Below, one piece after another: positions 52,879 through 62,717 of a stretch of 64,000 nucleotides of DNA. Source of the stretch: Pseudomonas viridiflava (lineage in GTDB: Bacteria; Pseudomonadota; Gammaproteobacteria; Pseudomonadales; Pseudomonadaceae). The notes beneath the pieces were generated by a model. The model made no database searches. It had not been told where the DNA came from and saw only the letters and a list, made by a program, of their open reading frames with translations. Where the stretch lies: assembly GCF_900585905.1 (NCBI RefSeq), contig NZ_UTVH01000121.1, positions 269,843 to 333,842 of the forward strand. Reading direction: 5' to 3'. How positions within the stretch are numbered: the first letter of the stretch is position 1; each line of letters starts with the position of its first letter. The position numbers and the translations under genes are program-made.

Positions 52879-54323
52879 TGCGTTTGTCCGAGCTGAAGAA
52901 CAGCGGCCGATCTCCGCAGTTGCCGCTGAGCCTGATGCTGGCCGATGCGGCGGGTCCGGCCGAGCTGCAACTGTTGACCCTGCTGCGTGTATTGCCAGGG
53001 CAGCGCTATGTGGGCGCAGGCGTCTGGCGCGGCAGGCCGGTGCTGGCGAAGTTGCTGGTGGGGGCCAGAGCGGCACGGCATTTTCAGCGTGAGCGTGACG
53101 GTGTGCATCTGCTGGCCGGGCAGGGCATGACCACACCGTTACTGCTGGCCGAAGGTCTGGAAGAGAATGAAGGTGGCTGGCTTCTGTTCGAATGGCTGGA
53201 CGACGCACCGAGCCTGGGCGACCTGTGGGGCGAGGTGGAGCATTTGCCTGTGCTGGCCGATGAGCAGCAGGCAGTGCTCGCCGACGCGCTGACAGCCATC
53301 GCGTCGCTGCACGCCAAAGGGTTGTGGCAAGCCGATCTGCACCTGGACAACCTGCTGCGCCATGCAGGCCAGGTTTACCTGATCGACGGCGCAGGCATCT
53401 GTGTCGAGCAGGCGGGCAAGGCGCTGTCCCGGCCCAAAGTGCTGGAAAACCTCGGGTTATTCTTCGCCCAGTTGCCCAAGCCGCTGGAGCCCTTTATCGA
53501 AGAGTTGCTGGTGCATTACCTGTTGAGCAATGGCGAGCATGCCTTGCCGATGGAAGCACTGCAGAAGCAGATCGACAAGGCCCGCGAGCAGCGGCTCAAG
53601 GACTTTATCGACAAGACGGGCCGTGACTGCAGCCTGTTCAGCGTGGTCGACACGGCCTCCCGCTTTCAGGCTGCACGACGCGAAGAACTCACCGCGCTGC
53701 TGCCGGTGCTCGACCAGGCGGATGCGCTGCTGGAAAGGGGGCATATCTACAAGACCGGGGGCTCCGCCAGCGTCGCCCGTGTCGACATCGACGGCCGCCC
53801 GCTGCTGATCAAACGCTACAACATTAAAAACTTCAGCCATTGGCTCAAGCGTTTCTGGCGCCCGAGTCGGGCCTGGCATGCATGGCGCGAGGGTAATCGT
53901 CTGGCGTTTCTGGGTATCGCCACACCCAAGCCGCTGGCGATGCGGGAGCAGCGGACGATGGGACTGCGCAACAAGGCCTACCTGATCACCGAGTTTCTGG
54001 ACGGGCCGGACATCATCGCGCACTTCGCGCCGCATGTTGCCGATGCCCAGGTGCCGGAGGCCGAATTGATGGCGCTCGATGCGCTGTTCAACCAAATGAT
54101 CGAACAACGTATCAGCCATGGCGACCTGAAGGGACACAACCTGTTCTGGCATGCCAATCGCTGGACCCTGATTGACCTGGATGCGGTGCAACAACACAGC
54201 TCGGCCGCATCTTTCGCCACTGCCTATGCCCGCGATCGTGCGCGCTTCTTGCGCAACTGGCCGGCGGACAGTGCGCTGCACCAATTGCTGGAGCAGCGCT
54301 TGCCGAAGAGCGAACAGGCCTGA
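52878..54323 (+). CDS. Tandem double-kinase-domain LPS protein (PA5006-like)
   Basis: 481 residues made of two kinase-like halves. Domain 1 (about 1-240) has the catalytic loop LWQADLHLDNLLRHA and YLIDGAGICV. Domain 2 (about 285-475) has the Lys in PLLIKRYNIKN, the catalytic loop ISHGDLKGHNLFWH and LIDLDAVQQH. Both loops keep the Asp. Such proteins accompany waaP in Pseudomonas and are thought to phosphorylate LPS core sugars; acceptor and order are unknown. It is the last gene of the coupled operon, and a hairpin overlaps its stop. Confidence 0.88.
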   Translation: MRLSELKNSGRSPQLPLSLMLADAAGPAELQLLTLLRVLPGQRYVGAGVWRGRPVLAKLLVGARAARHFQRERDGVHLLAGQGMTTPLLLAEGLEENEGGWLLFEWLDDAPSLGDLWGEVEHLPVLADEQQAVLADALTAIASLHAKGLWQADLHLDNLLRHAGQVYLIDGAGICVEQAGKALSRPKVLENLGLFFAQLPKPLEPFIEELLVHYLLSNGEHALPMEALQKQIDKAREQRLKDFIDKTGRDCSLFSVVDTASRFQAARREELTALLPVLDQADALLERGHIYKTGGSASVARVDIDGRPLLIKRYNIKNFSHWLKRFWRPSRAWHAWREGNRLAFLGIATPKPLAMREQRTMGLRNKAYLITEFLDGPDIIAHFAPHVADAQVPEAELMALDALFNQMIEQRISHGDLKGHNLFWHANRWTLIDLDAVQQHSSAASFATAYARDRARFLRNWPADSALHQLLEQRLPKSEQA

Positions 54324-54332
54324 AGCCTGTTC
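54312..54332. terminator. Weak hairpin at the end of the LPS operon
   Basis: GAACAGGC (54312-54319) and GCCTGTTC (54325-54332) form a perfect 8-base stem with a 5-base loop that spans the stop codon of the double-kinase gene. There is no T-tract, so termination strength is uncertain. It may also serve the convergent toxin-like gene, whose stop is at 54348. Confidence 0.45.
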
Positions 54333-54347
54333 GCAGTCGGGCGCTGA

Positions 54348-57300
54348 TCAGATGACTCGAGTCAGATTCATGGCCTCCAGCGCCATGATCAGAGCGTCAA
54401 TGTTGTCGTAAGGCGTGAGGTGCACGCCTGTCCAGCTAGGCCGGGTCACGAAGAGCTTACCCTGGGCGTCAGTCGACACCGGGGTTCGATACACAAGCCC
54501 GTCACGCGACCGATGCACAATTGTCCGCACACCGTTGCCCTCGTGCTCCAGCATAAACATGCCGGCCTGGCTCAGTCGCCCCCCTGTCGGCAAAGGCGTT
54601 AACGGGCCAAATACCTCGGGCAGGCGCGCTGGCGTCGGGATTTCCACCCGATAATCACCCTTGATCAAAACGGCATCTCTACCCAGACCAAACCTGAGCA
54701 TCTCGCCCTCATCAAGCGTCACGCTAATAGCCTTTCCAGGCGCTACATCAACCACGTTGAGGCCGATCCCGCCTTCCAGTTCGGCAATGCCCGGTACGAG
54801 CTTCTCGAATGTATTGGAGTGACTGTTGCCCACCAGTGCAATCCATTTATGGGAGCCCATCACCTCCTGATGCTTGCGTATCGTGCGCGAGGCAAAATAA
54901 TTCATCATTTGCTGGCGGCTGGTGTGGGTCCTTCTTGGCAGCCCCTTGAGGTGATAACTCGCTGAGCAGTCGAGCGCGCGAATTTCCAGGCCGTGTTGCC
55001 GGGCTTTCAGCACCAACTGTTCGAAGGTATACAGCCCGCTAGGATCGGTATGATGCCCCTGGTCCAGCTTTTTCAATGCGTAAAGCAACGTCTTGCTCAT
55101 CTCGCCTTTTTCAAGGAACCGGTCCAGATCCACCTGATGCAAGTCGGTCAGTAAATGCTCCATGTACAGCGTCCTGACATTTTGTCGGGTCAGCTGCGGC
55201 AGGTTGTCGATAATGAGTTTCTTGCTGGCAATGGAAAAATGGGCCTCTCCCACCACTACCCCATCGGTATGCTGGTAAAGCGTTTCAAGGAACTCAGGCA
55301 AGGCGACCTGCGGCGATGGCGCAGGCAGCGGCGCGCGTGCGGGCTGCTCGATGCTGTGGATACTGCGGGCGTCGGCCTGCAGTTTTCGGCGTCGTGCAAA
55401 GAACTCGCTGCGCACCTTGTCCAGGTCCGGGTGAGACAGAAAGTAATGTTCGTCCAGGCCCTTGCGCTCGACATTGGCCAACCGATTCAGGATGCTTCGG
55501 CCCTCCATCGCGACTTCGTAAGCAGGATCTGCCAGCGATTGTTGAATGGCATTGAGCGGGCTGTCGTCTGCCCACTCATCCGGCGCAATACGCTGCCAAT
55601 CGGCACCTTCCTCCCAGCGAAACCCGTACTCGCCTGCCCAGCGTTCGCTCGCATCAAGGCTTTGCCTGCCCGCCTGATCAGCATGCAGGGCTTCGTCCAG
55701 AAAGGTGACCTTGGGGAGGGGGGTTGCGACCATCAAAGGGTTGACATAATCAATGGTGAAATCAGTGCGTGCATCCGGATTCCTTGTCTTTGCGGCGCTG
55801 ATGCGAGCTGTGCGCCCCACTGCAACGTCCCGGACGTGGACGCTCGGAACGCCTTGCAACTCGGCAAGGCCAGGCAGTTGACCTTGAGTGGTCGCCAGCT
55901 TCTCATCCACCAGCGCTATCCAGCGTCTTGACGGGTCGCTTGCTACATCGCTGGAAAGAAGCGTGTGGCTGAAGAAACCACTCATTTTCTGTGGTGCCGC
56001 AGCATCCTCTGCTGCGCTGATCACCGGGTGGTTAGCCAGGGGATAACTGACCGATGAATTGAGCGGGCGTATTTCGATGCCATGCTTGTGGGCAGCTTTG
56101 ATCAGATGGTAGTAGTCGTACTCATGGGAGAGATTGTCTAACGCGCCGTCGTTCAGTCCTCTGAGATGGTGTTTGATCTCGTGAGAACCCGAACGGGTTC
56201 GGCTGCCCATTCGTTGGTAGCGTGCAAGCTTTGCCAGATGCTTGTCGCTGAACAGGTGTTCGAGGTAAATGATTTCCACGCGCTGCTGCGCCAGCAACGG
56301 CATGTTTTGAATGAGCAGTCGTTTGCTGGCGACTGATTTCGCCGATTCGCTCAACACCACGCCTGGGTTGTGTGCGAACAGTGCAGGTAGCATCGTCTCG
56401 ATGGTCGTGTCTGCCGCCAGCATGGGCAGGGCAGGCCTGGGTGGCGGAACGGCGCCACGGTAAAAAGCGTTGGCATCGCTGTAGAGTTTTTCCCTGAGCG
56501 AGGTAAAGGTCTGACGCCACTCACTGATGAACGTCTCGAAGTAGTCTTCCAGGCCCAGGTCAATTGCCAGCGGATCGTAAGGCTGCTTGCTGACGATCTG
56601 AGGCAGGGCTGCTCGCATCGACTCAGGCATCTCGTACGCGCTGACACGTGCGCTGACGGTGCCCGCGCCTTCCTCTGGCAATGGCTTGTACGGCGCATCA
56701 TCCAACCCGCCGCCCATCAGCCGAGGCCGCTCAAGCAGCTTCCACTCACCATTGGCGGCCAGTTGCACAGGCCGCCTGCCGGAGAAGGCAAAAGGATTGG
56801 CAGGATCGATAATCTGCCAGCAACGCAGCTGGGCGTCGTACTGCACCTGCCAGGTCTTGCCTGACAACTCGATGTAACATTTGCCATCAAGCATGCTGAC
56901 GCCGTTGGCGTGGCCTGCGGTCATAGGCGTTGCGTTGTGCAATGTCAGATTGACCGACACCTGCGGCATCCCGCTGCCGGTGGTTCCCGTTGCAGAGGCC
57001 GGGTTTGCATCAACCGCACGCCAGCTACCGCCTTTTTGTCGAGCGACATATTTCTCGGTTGGCAGTGCGTGCGCCGAGCCCGGCTGCCCGCGGGTGAAGA
57101 CCTGGGCGTGTCCATCGACGGAGGGCGGCCCGAGCAGCAAGGTTTCGTTTTCAATCCGCGCAGGCAGGAGGTTTTCGTAGCGAGGCAAGGAATCGGTCTG
57201 CGGCAGTGGGCGCAGTGCCACGCCGGGCCGGGGATCGCGCTCCAGCCGATGGATCAGACCACCGAAGCCTTTCATCCCTGAATGCAGGTCGCCGGCGGCC

Positions 57301-60300
57301 CCCAGCGAATTGAGCATCGAGCTCAGTAGGTAGGCAGCGGCGGTATCGCTGTCGCCTTCGCGCAGCGCCTGGAATGCGCGCACGGTATCGTACATGGCGA
57401 GCATTACCCCCACTGCAAAGCTCGCCGGGATGAAGGGCAGAGTCACCAGCGTCGCAGTCACCTCGACAGTAATCCATACCAGTCGAGCGATCATGTCGCT
57501 GCGCCCTTTCGTGGCTTCGCTGATATCGCGAATCGAGCGCTCGAGCGGGCGGTTATAGCAGATGTCGGTGAAGTCGCTGATGGCGTCTCGCGGGATGACG
57601 GGTGGCTTGTTCGCCCTTCCCTGGGCCATGTCATTGAGGAAAAACGACAGGATTCTGCCAGCCTTCACCCGACAGCGATCCTTGTAGTAGTCAATCATGC
57701 CGGGCGTTTTCAGCGAGCTGGTGAAGCTGCCAAAGGTCCTGAACTCCAGGCCGTCGGGCGCTTGCGGGGTGTACAGCAGCGTGGAATAGCGAATGCCGGT
57801 TGGCAGTACCACCAGGCAGCCCTGCACCGTTTCCACATGTGTCAGCGAAGCTGCAGAGATAACCAGCTGATCAACGCCTTTGAGCCCGCTGCCAATCAGC
57901 GGTTTGTCGACATGTATCTGCAGCGGGTAAAGCGGGTATTGCCTGCGATGGGTGGAGCCGCTCAGGTGGGCATGCTCGATCGAGGTTTTAAGCCAGCCGT
58001 ACTGAAGGGTGTCGATATGCCCTTTGAGGCAACTGCGAAGCGCAGCGGCCTTCATTTGCAATTGAGTCATCATGACGCAGGCGGTGCGTCGGTAGTCGTA
58101 GCCTTCCTCGTCAGCGTCAAGCAAGGTCGCTCTGATCATTGCACTGTAGTCGTCGCCAAGCCACTTGCCTCTGACCGATCCGGCCACGCGCTCCGGAGTC
58201 AGGGCGCTCAGGTCAATGCCCGGCGGCCCCCTGAACGTTGCCTGGGTGTCGGCGCTCGATTGGGTGAGGCTGAAGCTGTCGTCGTAGCCATTGAGCAGCA
58301 TCTGGGTATAGGAAAGCGTTTCGCGTTCGGAGCTAATGATGATCTGGTCAGGGTCGACTTGACCCACCGGCAGATCCAGCAGTCGGCTGATCTGCTCGCT
58401 GGCCCTCTGATGCACATAATCGTGGAATGGCTGCACGCGGCTGTGGGCTTTTGCCTGATAATTGCCGAGCGCACCGAGAGCGGCGTCTTCAAGCTCAAGC
58501 AGTTGCTGGCGATCGGCACGGCTGGCGTTGCGATACCAGTCGGGGGTGTGCCGCTGCTGCTCCAGTAGCGCCAGGCGTATGTGTTCATCGCTGATCCGTT
58601 GCAGCCCCGCGTTGGCGTGCGCAACCTCTGTCAGCTGCACGAAGTCCTTTTGCGGATAGGGTTTCAACCTCAAGGCTGCCAGTGTCTGCGCGAATTTTTC
58701 ACGCGGTCCTGCTTCCACTTGCTTGAGCAGGTAGTCACTCGATTCATCAGAGGCGGTCCAGGCAACCAGCTCATGCACCAGTTGGGTCTGATTATCGAAG
58801 GCCTGGAAGCTGTTGCCCTGCGGCTTGTCGACAGCGAACAGGATCAGGCGCTCAGGCCGGTCAGCGGACGTCCGCTTGCAGAAAATCAGCAACTTGCCCA
58901 TCAAATGGCCGTCCAGCATGACTTGCTGAACGGCCAGACCTCGCTGGGATCTGCCGGCGTCCATACAGGCTTCAATCGTTGCGAAATCATGCGGGTGTAT
59001 GTGCCCCTGCATGTGCGCAGCAGTGGCAAGCGCTCTGATTTGCCTGTGGGTCAGCGTGTTCATCAACCGCTGATTCTGCGCGTTGGCGTACGCCTTGCGC
59101 TGAAACTCGGCAAACAGCAGGCGCGGATCAAGTTCTTCGATCAAGGCGGCGAGGTAACCCGGCGTCAAGCCCGCATGGGCAGCGCCAAGGGGAGCGTCAT
59201 CCAGCGTGAGGGTCGTGTCGGCGAGAAATGCTGATCCAGCCGTTCTATCCCCAGGGTGCAGGCCACACAGTGCCAGCTCCACCAGTGAACGTGTGACGGT
59301 GTAGGTTTCGTGGGTCAGTGGCAGCGTGCGTCGGGTGCTGACATTGAGCGCGTCGGGATCTATCGCATAGCCGAGATCATTGGCGATGCGCGCACGCAGT
59401 TGCGCAGCGGCATACTTCTGCGGCGAAGCAGCGGCGCCCAGCGCGCTGAGCATTGTATTGCGAGCCTGATCGTGTTGAAGCAGGCGTTGATTGTAAATCT
59501 GTACGTCGCGCTTGCTCGCCGTCTTGATCCAGTCTGGGAGGCTACGCCTGTAACGGCTTTCCAGGGACGCCATTTCCCGCAGCTCAAGCATGGCCGAAGG
59601 CCCCAGCAGGCCATGCAGACCGATGGCGTCCTGAAGCCTTGCCTGAGTGCGCTTGCGATCAGTGCCTGAAGGCGTGGAACAGGCATGCGCGATATCGTCG
59701 CGCTGTTTGTTCAGCAGACTTTCCAGAGCGTGCACGAAGGGGTCTCCGGTGACTGGTTGCAGCCGCAGATCAGCCCTGGAAAACGCCTCGATAAACATGT
59801 CCGGGTCGCTATCGAATGGCGCGAGCCAGTCCTGGCTGCGCAGGGACATGCAGTTGATCAGGGCGTGTTTCGATACAGGCTCGTTGAGCCATTGCATCAG
59901 TGTCTGCGCCATCTCGGTCTTACTGGCAAAACCCATTGCGCCGACACCGGGCAAAACCAGTAACACATGGCCTTGCGGATGCGCCATTGCCAGAGCACCG
60001 GCAAGCTCGACCCAGAGCTCGTCCTGCATCTGCACCTGCAGGGAGAAATTTTCAGCGGCGTGGCCAGCGTCCTGGCCTGCCGATGAGGCCGAGGGTGGAA
60101 GGCAGTCAGTAAAGTGCGCTGCGATGTTGCGCTCGTGAGATTTGAGACTCAGCTCGTCGCGCAGTGCTCGACTCATGGCGGCCAGAAAAACCGTGTAACG
60201 GTTCTCGCCTTCCGCGGACGTGGCTGCCCAGAACTGGTCGATGCGCTGCAACAGGCTTGCCTGCTGCGTGTTCAGGGCGTTCGCGTTCTGATCAATGATT

Positions 60301-60446
60301 GCATCCAGCAGCGTACCGTCGACTGCTGGCAAGTGCTCCAGCTCAGCCCTCAGTCGGGTACTGAGCTCGCCCAGCCTTTTCAGCGCCAGAGACGCGGAGG
60401 GCAGCGTATCCAGGGGATACGGTGCAGGGGAGGTGAATGTTTGCAT
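54348..60446 (-). CDS. Giant toxin-like protein (DUF6543 type) with two tandem Tiki/ChaN-like domains
   Basis: A 2,032-residue protein. About residues 1-980 resemble the large N-terminal region (DUF6543-type) of Pseudomonas insecticidal/effector-like proteins. A hydrophobic stretch at about 985-1030 (VWITVEVTATLVTLPFIPAS) could insert in membranes. A linker (about 1050-1300) contains KTWQVQYDAQLRCWQI. Two homologous domains follow: copy 1 at about 1355-1545, copy 2 at about 1720-1915. Copy 2 has both Tiki-superfamily GxxH motifs, GEAH (about 1733) and GNSH (about 1873), plus YMEHLLTD. Copy 1 keeps YLEHLFSD but has SESA and VDEK at the GxxH positions. No signal peptide. The ATG at 60446 has AAGGAAG five bases upstream and is preferred over 60512. 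Divergent from vgrG, so type VI delivery is possible. Confidence 0.8.
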   Translation of the reverse strand: MQTFTSPAPYPLDTLPSASLALKRLGELSTRLRAELEHLPAVDGTLLDAIIDQNANALNTQQASLLQRIDQFWAATSAEGENRYTVFLAAMSRALRDELSLKSHERNIAAHFTDCLPPSASSAGQDAGHAAENFSLQVQMQDELWVELAGALAMAHPQGHVLLVLPGVGAMGFASKTEMAQTLMQWLNEPVSKHALINCMSLRSQDWLAPFDSDPDMFIEAFSRADLRLQPVTGDPFVHALESLLNKQRDDIAHACSTPSGTDRKRTQARLQDAIGLHGLLGPSAMLELREMASLESRYRRSLPDWIKTASKRDVQIYNQRLLQHDQARNTMLSALGAAASPQKYAAAQLRARIANDLGYAIDPDALNVSTRRTLPLTHETYTVTRSLVELALCGLHPGDRTAGSAFLADTTLTLDDAPLGAAHAGLTPGYLAALIEELDPRLLFAEFQRKAYANAQNQRLMNTLTHRQIRALATAAHMQGHIHPHDFATIEACMDAGRSQRGLAVQQVMLDGHLMGKLLIFCKRTSADRPERLILFAVDKPQGNSFQAFDNQTQLVHELVAWTASDESSDYLLKQVEAGPREKFAQTLAALRLKPYPQKDFVQLTEVAHANAGLQRISDEHIRLALLEQQRHTPDWYRNASRADRQQLLELEDAALGALGNYQAKAHSRVQPFHDYVHQRASEQISRLLDLPVGQVDPDQIIISSERETLSYTQMLLNGYDDSFSLTQSSADTQATFRGPPGIDLSALTPERVAGSVRGKWLGDDYSAMIRATLLDADEEGYDYRRTACVMMTQLQMKAAALRSCLKGHIDTLQYGWLKTSIEHAHLSGSTHRRQYPLYPLQIHVDKPLIGSGLKGVDQLVISAASLTHVETVQGCLVVLPTGIRYSTLLYTPQAPDGLEFRTFGSFTSSLKTPGMIDYYKDRCRVKAGRILSFFLNDMAQGRANKPPVIPRDAISDFTDICYNRPLERSIRDISEATKGRSDMIARLVWITVEVTATLVTLPFIPASFAVGVMLAMYDTVRAFQALREGDSDTAAAYLLSSMLNSLGAAGDLHSGMKGFGGLIHRLERDPRPGVALRPLPQTDSLPRYENLLPARIENETLLLGPPSVDGHAQVFTRGQPGSAHALPTEKYVARQKGGSWRAVDANPASATGTTGSGMPQVSVNLTLHNATPMTAGHANGVSMLDGKCYIELSGKTWQVQYDAQLRCWQIIDPANPFAFSGRRPVQLAANGEWKLLERPRLMGGGLDDAPYKPLPEEGAGTVSARVSAYEMPESMRAALPQIVSKQPYDPLAIDLGLEDYFETFISEWRQTFTSLREKLYSDANAFYRGAVPPPRPALPMLAADTTIETMLPALFAHNPGVVLSESAKSVASKRLLIQNMPLLAQQRVEIIYLEHLFSDKHLAKLARYQRMGSRTRSGSHEIKHHLRGLNDGALDNLSHEYDYYHLIKAAHKHGIEIRPLNSSVSYPLANHPVISAAEDAAAPQKMSGFFSHTLLSSDVASDPSRRWIALVDEKLATTQGQLPGLAELQGVPSVHVRDVAVGRTARISAAKTRNPDARTDFTIDYVNPLMVATPLPKVTFLDEALHADQAGRQSLDASERWAGEYGFRWEEGADWQRIAPDEWADDSPLNAIQQSLADPAYEVAMEGRSILNRLANVERKGLDEHYFLSHPDLDKVRSEFFARRRKLQADARSIHSIEQPARAPLPAPSPQVALPEFLETLYQHTDGVVVGEAHFSIASKKLIIDNLPQLTRQNVRTLYMEHLLTDLHQVDLDRFLEKGEMSKTLLYALKKLDQGHHTDPSGLYTFEQLVLKARQHGLEIRALDCSASYHLKGLPRRTHTSRQQMMNYFASRTIRKHQEVMGSHKWIALVGNSHSNTFEKLVPGIAELEGGIGLNVVDVAPGKAISVTLDEGEMLRFGLGRDAVLIKGDYRVEIPTPARLPEVFGPLTPLPTGGRLSQAGMFMLEHEGNGVRTIVHRSRDGLVYRTPVSTDAQGKLFVTRPSWTGVHLTPYDNIDALIMALEAMNLTRVI

Positions 60447-60680
60447 GGGTTCTTCCTTCAGCGCTTGAGCGCTGTATTGATTGAGGCGCCAGGGCCATTG
60501 CTTGGGCGTCACTCAATCAAAGGTGGAGCAGGGCCGGGCAGTAGATAATTATCGGGGGCGGATGGGCGCCGCCTTTATCTGCAATTCAGAAACATCCTAC
60601 GGAGCCTGTGCCCGGCGCCGACTGACAATGCCAAGGGTCTGCGTGCAGAGTCCTACCCTCGTTTCGTTCAGGACCTACCC

Positions 60681-62717
60681 ATGCCCACCGCTGCCAATCG
60701 TGCCTCGTTTACCTTGGAAATCCCCGGCGTGGAGCATGATCTGCAAGTGCTGGCCTTCGAAGCCCGGGAGGCCATCAGCCGACCGTTCAGCGTGCGCCTT
60801 GAGCTAGTCAGCGAACATCCGCGCTTCACCCTCGAAGCGCTGCTGCATCGGCAGGCTTTTCTCGCCTTCGATGGCAGTGGCAGTGGCAATGGCAGCAACG
60901 GCATGCACGGCGAGATTGCCGAGGTCGCTCAGGGCGAGTCCGGGGAGCGCTTCAGCCATTTCTTCATCCAGCTGGTGCCCCGCCTCAGGCGCCTGGAACA
61001 TCGCCGCAATCAGCGCATTTTCCAGAACCACAGCGTGCCCCAGATCATTGCCGAGCTACTGGGCGAGCACCGCATTCTCAGCGACGAATTCACCTTTAAA
61101 CTGCGCGAGCCCTGCAAGCCGCGTGATTACTGCACCCAGTATCAGGAAAGTGACCTGCACTTCATCCGCCGACTGTGCGAAGAGGAAGGCCTGCACTTTC
61201 ACTTTCAGCACAGCCGCGAGCGCCATCTGCTGGTGTTCGCTGATGACCCGATTCAACTGCCTGTAATCGAGCGACCCGTGCCGTATCAACCCGGCAACGG
61301 TCTGGTTGCCCAGACAGCGGTCATCCGCCGTTTCAGTCTGCGTCTGGCCGCGCGCTCGGGCAAAGTGAGCCAGCGTAACTATGATTTTCGGATTCCCCGG
61401 GTCGACCTGCTCAGCAGCGCTTCGGGTGAGGGCCTTCAGGAACTTGAGGATTACGGCTATCCCGGCGCCTTCAATGACCGCCGCGATGGCGACGGGCTGG
61501 CGAAAAAAGCCCTCGAGCGACACCACAGCGATGCGCGTCTGGCCAGTGGTGAAAGTGATCAGTGCGCGTTAGTCAGCGGGCACTTGTTTGAACTCGATCA
61601 TCCCAACCCGGAGTGGCAGCAGCAGTGGTTGCTGACCTCAGTGGTCCACGAGGGCAGGCAGCCGCAAGTGCTGGAGGAATATGCCTCGCAAGCCGACGCC
61701 TCGGGTGGTTTTACTCAAGGCTATCGCAACCGTTTTGAGGCCATCCCCGGCCAGGTCGCGTTCCGCCCGCCGCTCAGGCATTTCAAGCCAAGGGTGCTCG
61801 GCAGTCAGCACGCGGTAGTGACCGGGCCCGTTGGCGAGGAAGTGCATTGCGATGAATTCGGCAGGGTCAAAGTGCAGTTCTTCTGGGACCGCAGCGGCCA
61901 GCACGACGACAGCTCAAGCTGCTGGCTGCGGGTGGCAACCGGCTGGGCCCACGATCAATACGGCACCAGCATGATCCCCCGGGTGGGCATGGAGGTGGTG
62001 GTTGGCTATTTCGAAGGCGACCCGGACCAGCCCTATGTTCAGGCCTGCCTGCCCAACGCGGCCACAAGACCACCCGTCAACCTGCCGGCACAGAAAACCC
62101 AGACCCTGCTACGCACTCGGAGTAGCCCCGGCGGTGATGGCTACAACGAACTGCGCATCGAAGACCGCAAAGGCCAGGAATCCATCGCTATCCGCGCCCA
62201 GCGCGACTGGGCCGAACATGTGCTCAACGATCAGTCAATTCAGGTCGACAACCAGCGCAAGGTTCAGGTCGCCGGGCTCTCCAGCCATGAACTCCACGGC
62301 GAAGAACACCACTTGACCCATGGCCAGCGCAAAACCCGGGTGCTGGCCGATGACTCGCTGACCATAGTCGGCAATCAACACATCAGCGCAGCCAACCATC
62401 TGGTCAACGCCGCGCAGCAGGTTCACCTGGCGGCGGGTATGCACGTGGTCATTGATGCGGGTATCAGTGCAACGATCAAGGCCGGGCCGCATTCGATCAC
62501 CATCACGCCTGCGGGAATTTTCAGCAGCGTACCTATCCTCCTGGGCGGGGTGCCAATGCCGGGCATCCCCGCCATGCCAATGTCTCCGATCGCGCTAGCG
62601 CCCGCCACACCTGCTTCAGCGGGTCCTGCGGTGATTCCGGGGCAGCAAATCAAAGCCATCATGAAGGGCGCCGCATTCTGTCAGCGCTGTGATGACGCTC
62701 GGGAGGCGACGCAGTGA
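60681..62717 (+). CDS. vgrG: VgrG, type VI secretion spike protein
   Basis: 678-residue VgrG that would trimerise at the tip of the type VI secretion needle. The N-terminal half has the gp27-like fold (FTLEIPGVEHDLQVLAFEAR; DYCTQYQESDLHFIRRLCEE at about 155). The gp5/OB-fold follows (VKVQFFWDRSG; SCWLRVATGWAHDQYGTSMI), then the beta-helix and DUF2345-like repeats (IEDRKGQESIAIRAQRDW). A Pro/Ala-rich C-terminal tail (about 620-678) ends with CQRCDDAREATQ and has no enzymatic domain, so the cargo is probably separate. No other type VI structural genes lie in the window. It overlaps the DUF4123 gene by GTGA. Confidence 0.94.
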   Translation: MPTAANRASFTLEIPGVEHDLQVLAFEAREAISRPFSVRLELVSEHPRFTLEALLHRQAFLAFDGSGSGNGSNGMHGEIAEVAQGESGERFSHFFIQLVPRLRRLEHRRNQRIFQNHSVPQIIAELLGEHRILSDEFTFKLREPCKPRDYCTQYQESDLHFIRRLCEEEGLHFHFQHSRERHLLVFADDPIQLPVIERPVPYQPGNGLVAQTAVIRRFSLRLAARSGKVSQRNYDFRIPRVDLLSSASGEGLQELEDYGYPGAFNDRRDGDGLAKKALERHHSDARLASGESDQCALVSGHLFELDHPNPEWQQQWLLTSVVHEGRQPQVLEEYASQADASGGFTQGYRNRFEAIPGQVAFRPPLRHFKPRVLGSQHAVVTGPVGEEVHCDEFGRVKVQFFWDRSGQHDDSSSCWLRVATGWAHDQYGTSMIPRVGMEVVVGYFEGDPDQPYVQACLPNAATRPPVNLPAQKTQTLLRTRSSPGGDGYNELRIEDRKGQESIAIRAQRDWAEHVLNDQSIQVDNQRKVQVAGLSSHELHGEEHHLTHGQRKTRVLADDSLTIVGNQHISAANHLVNAAQQVHLAAGMHVVIDAGISATIKAGPHSITITPAGIFSSVPILLGGVPMPGIPAMPMSPIALAPATPASAGPAVIPGQQIKAIMKGAAFCQRCDDAREATQ

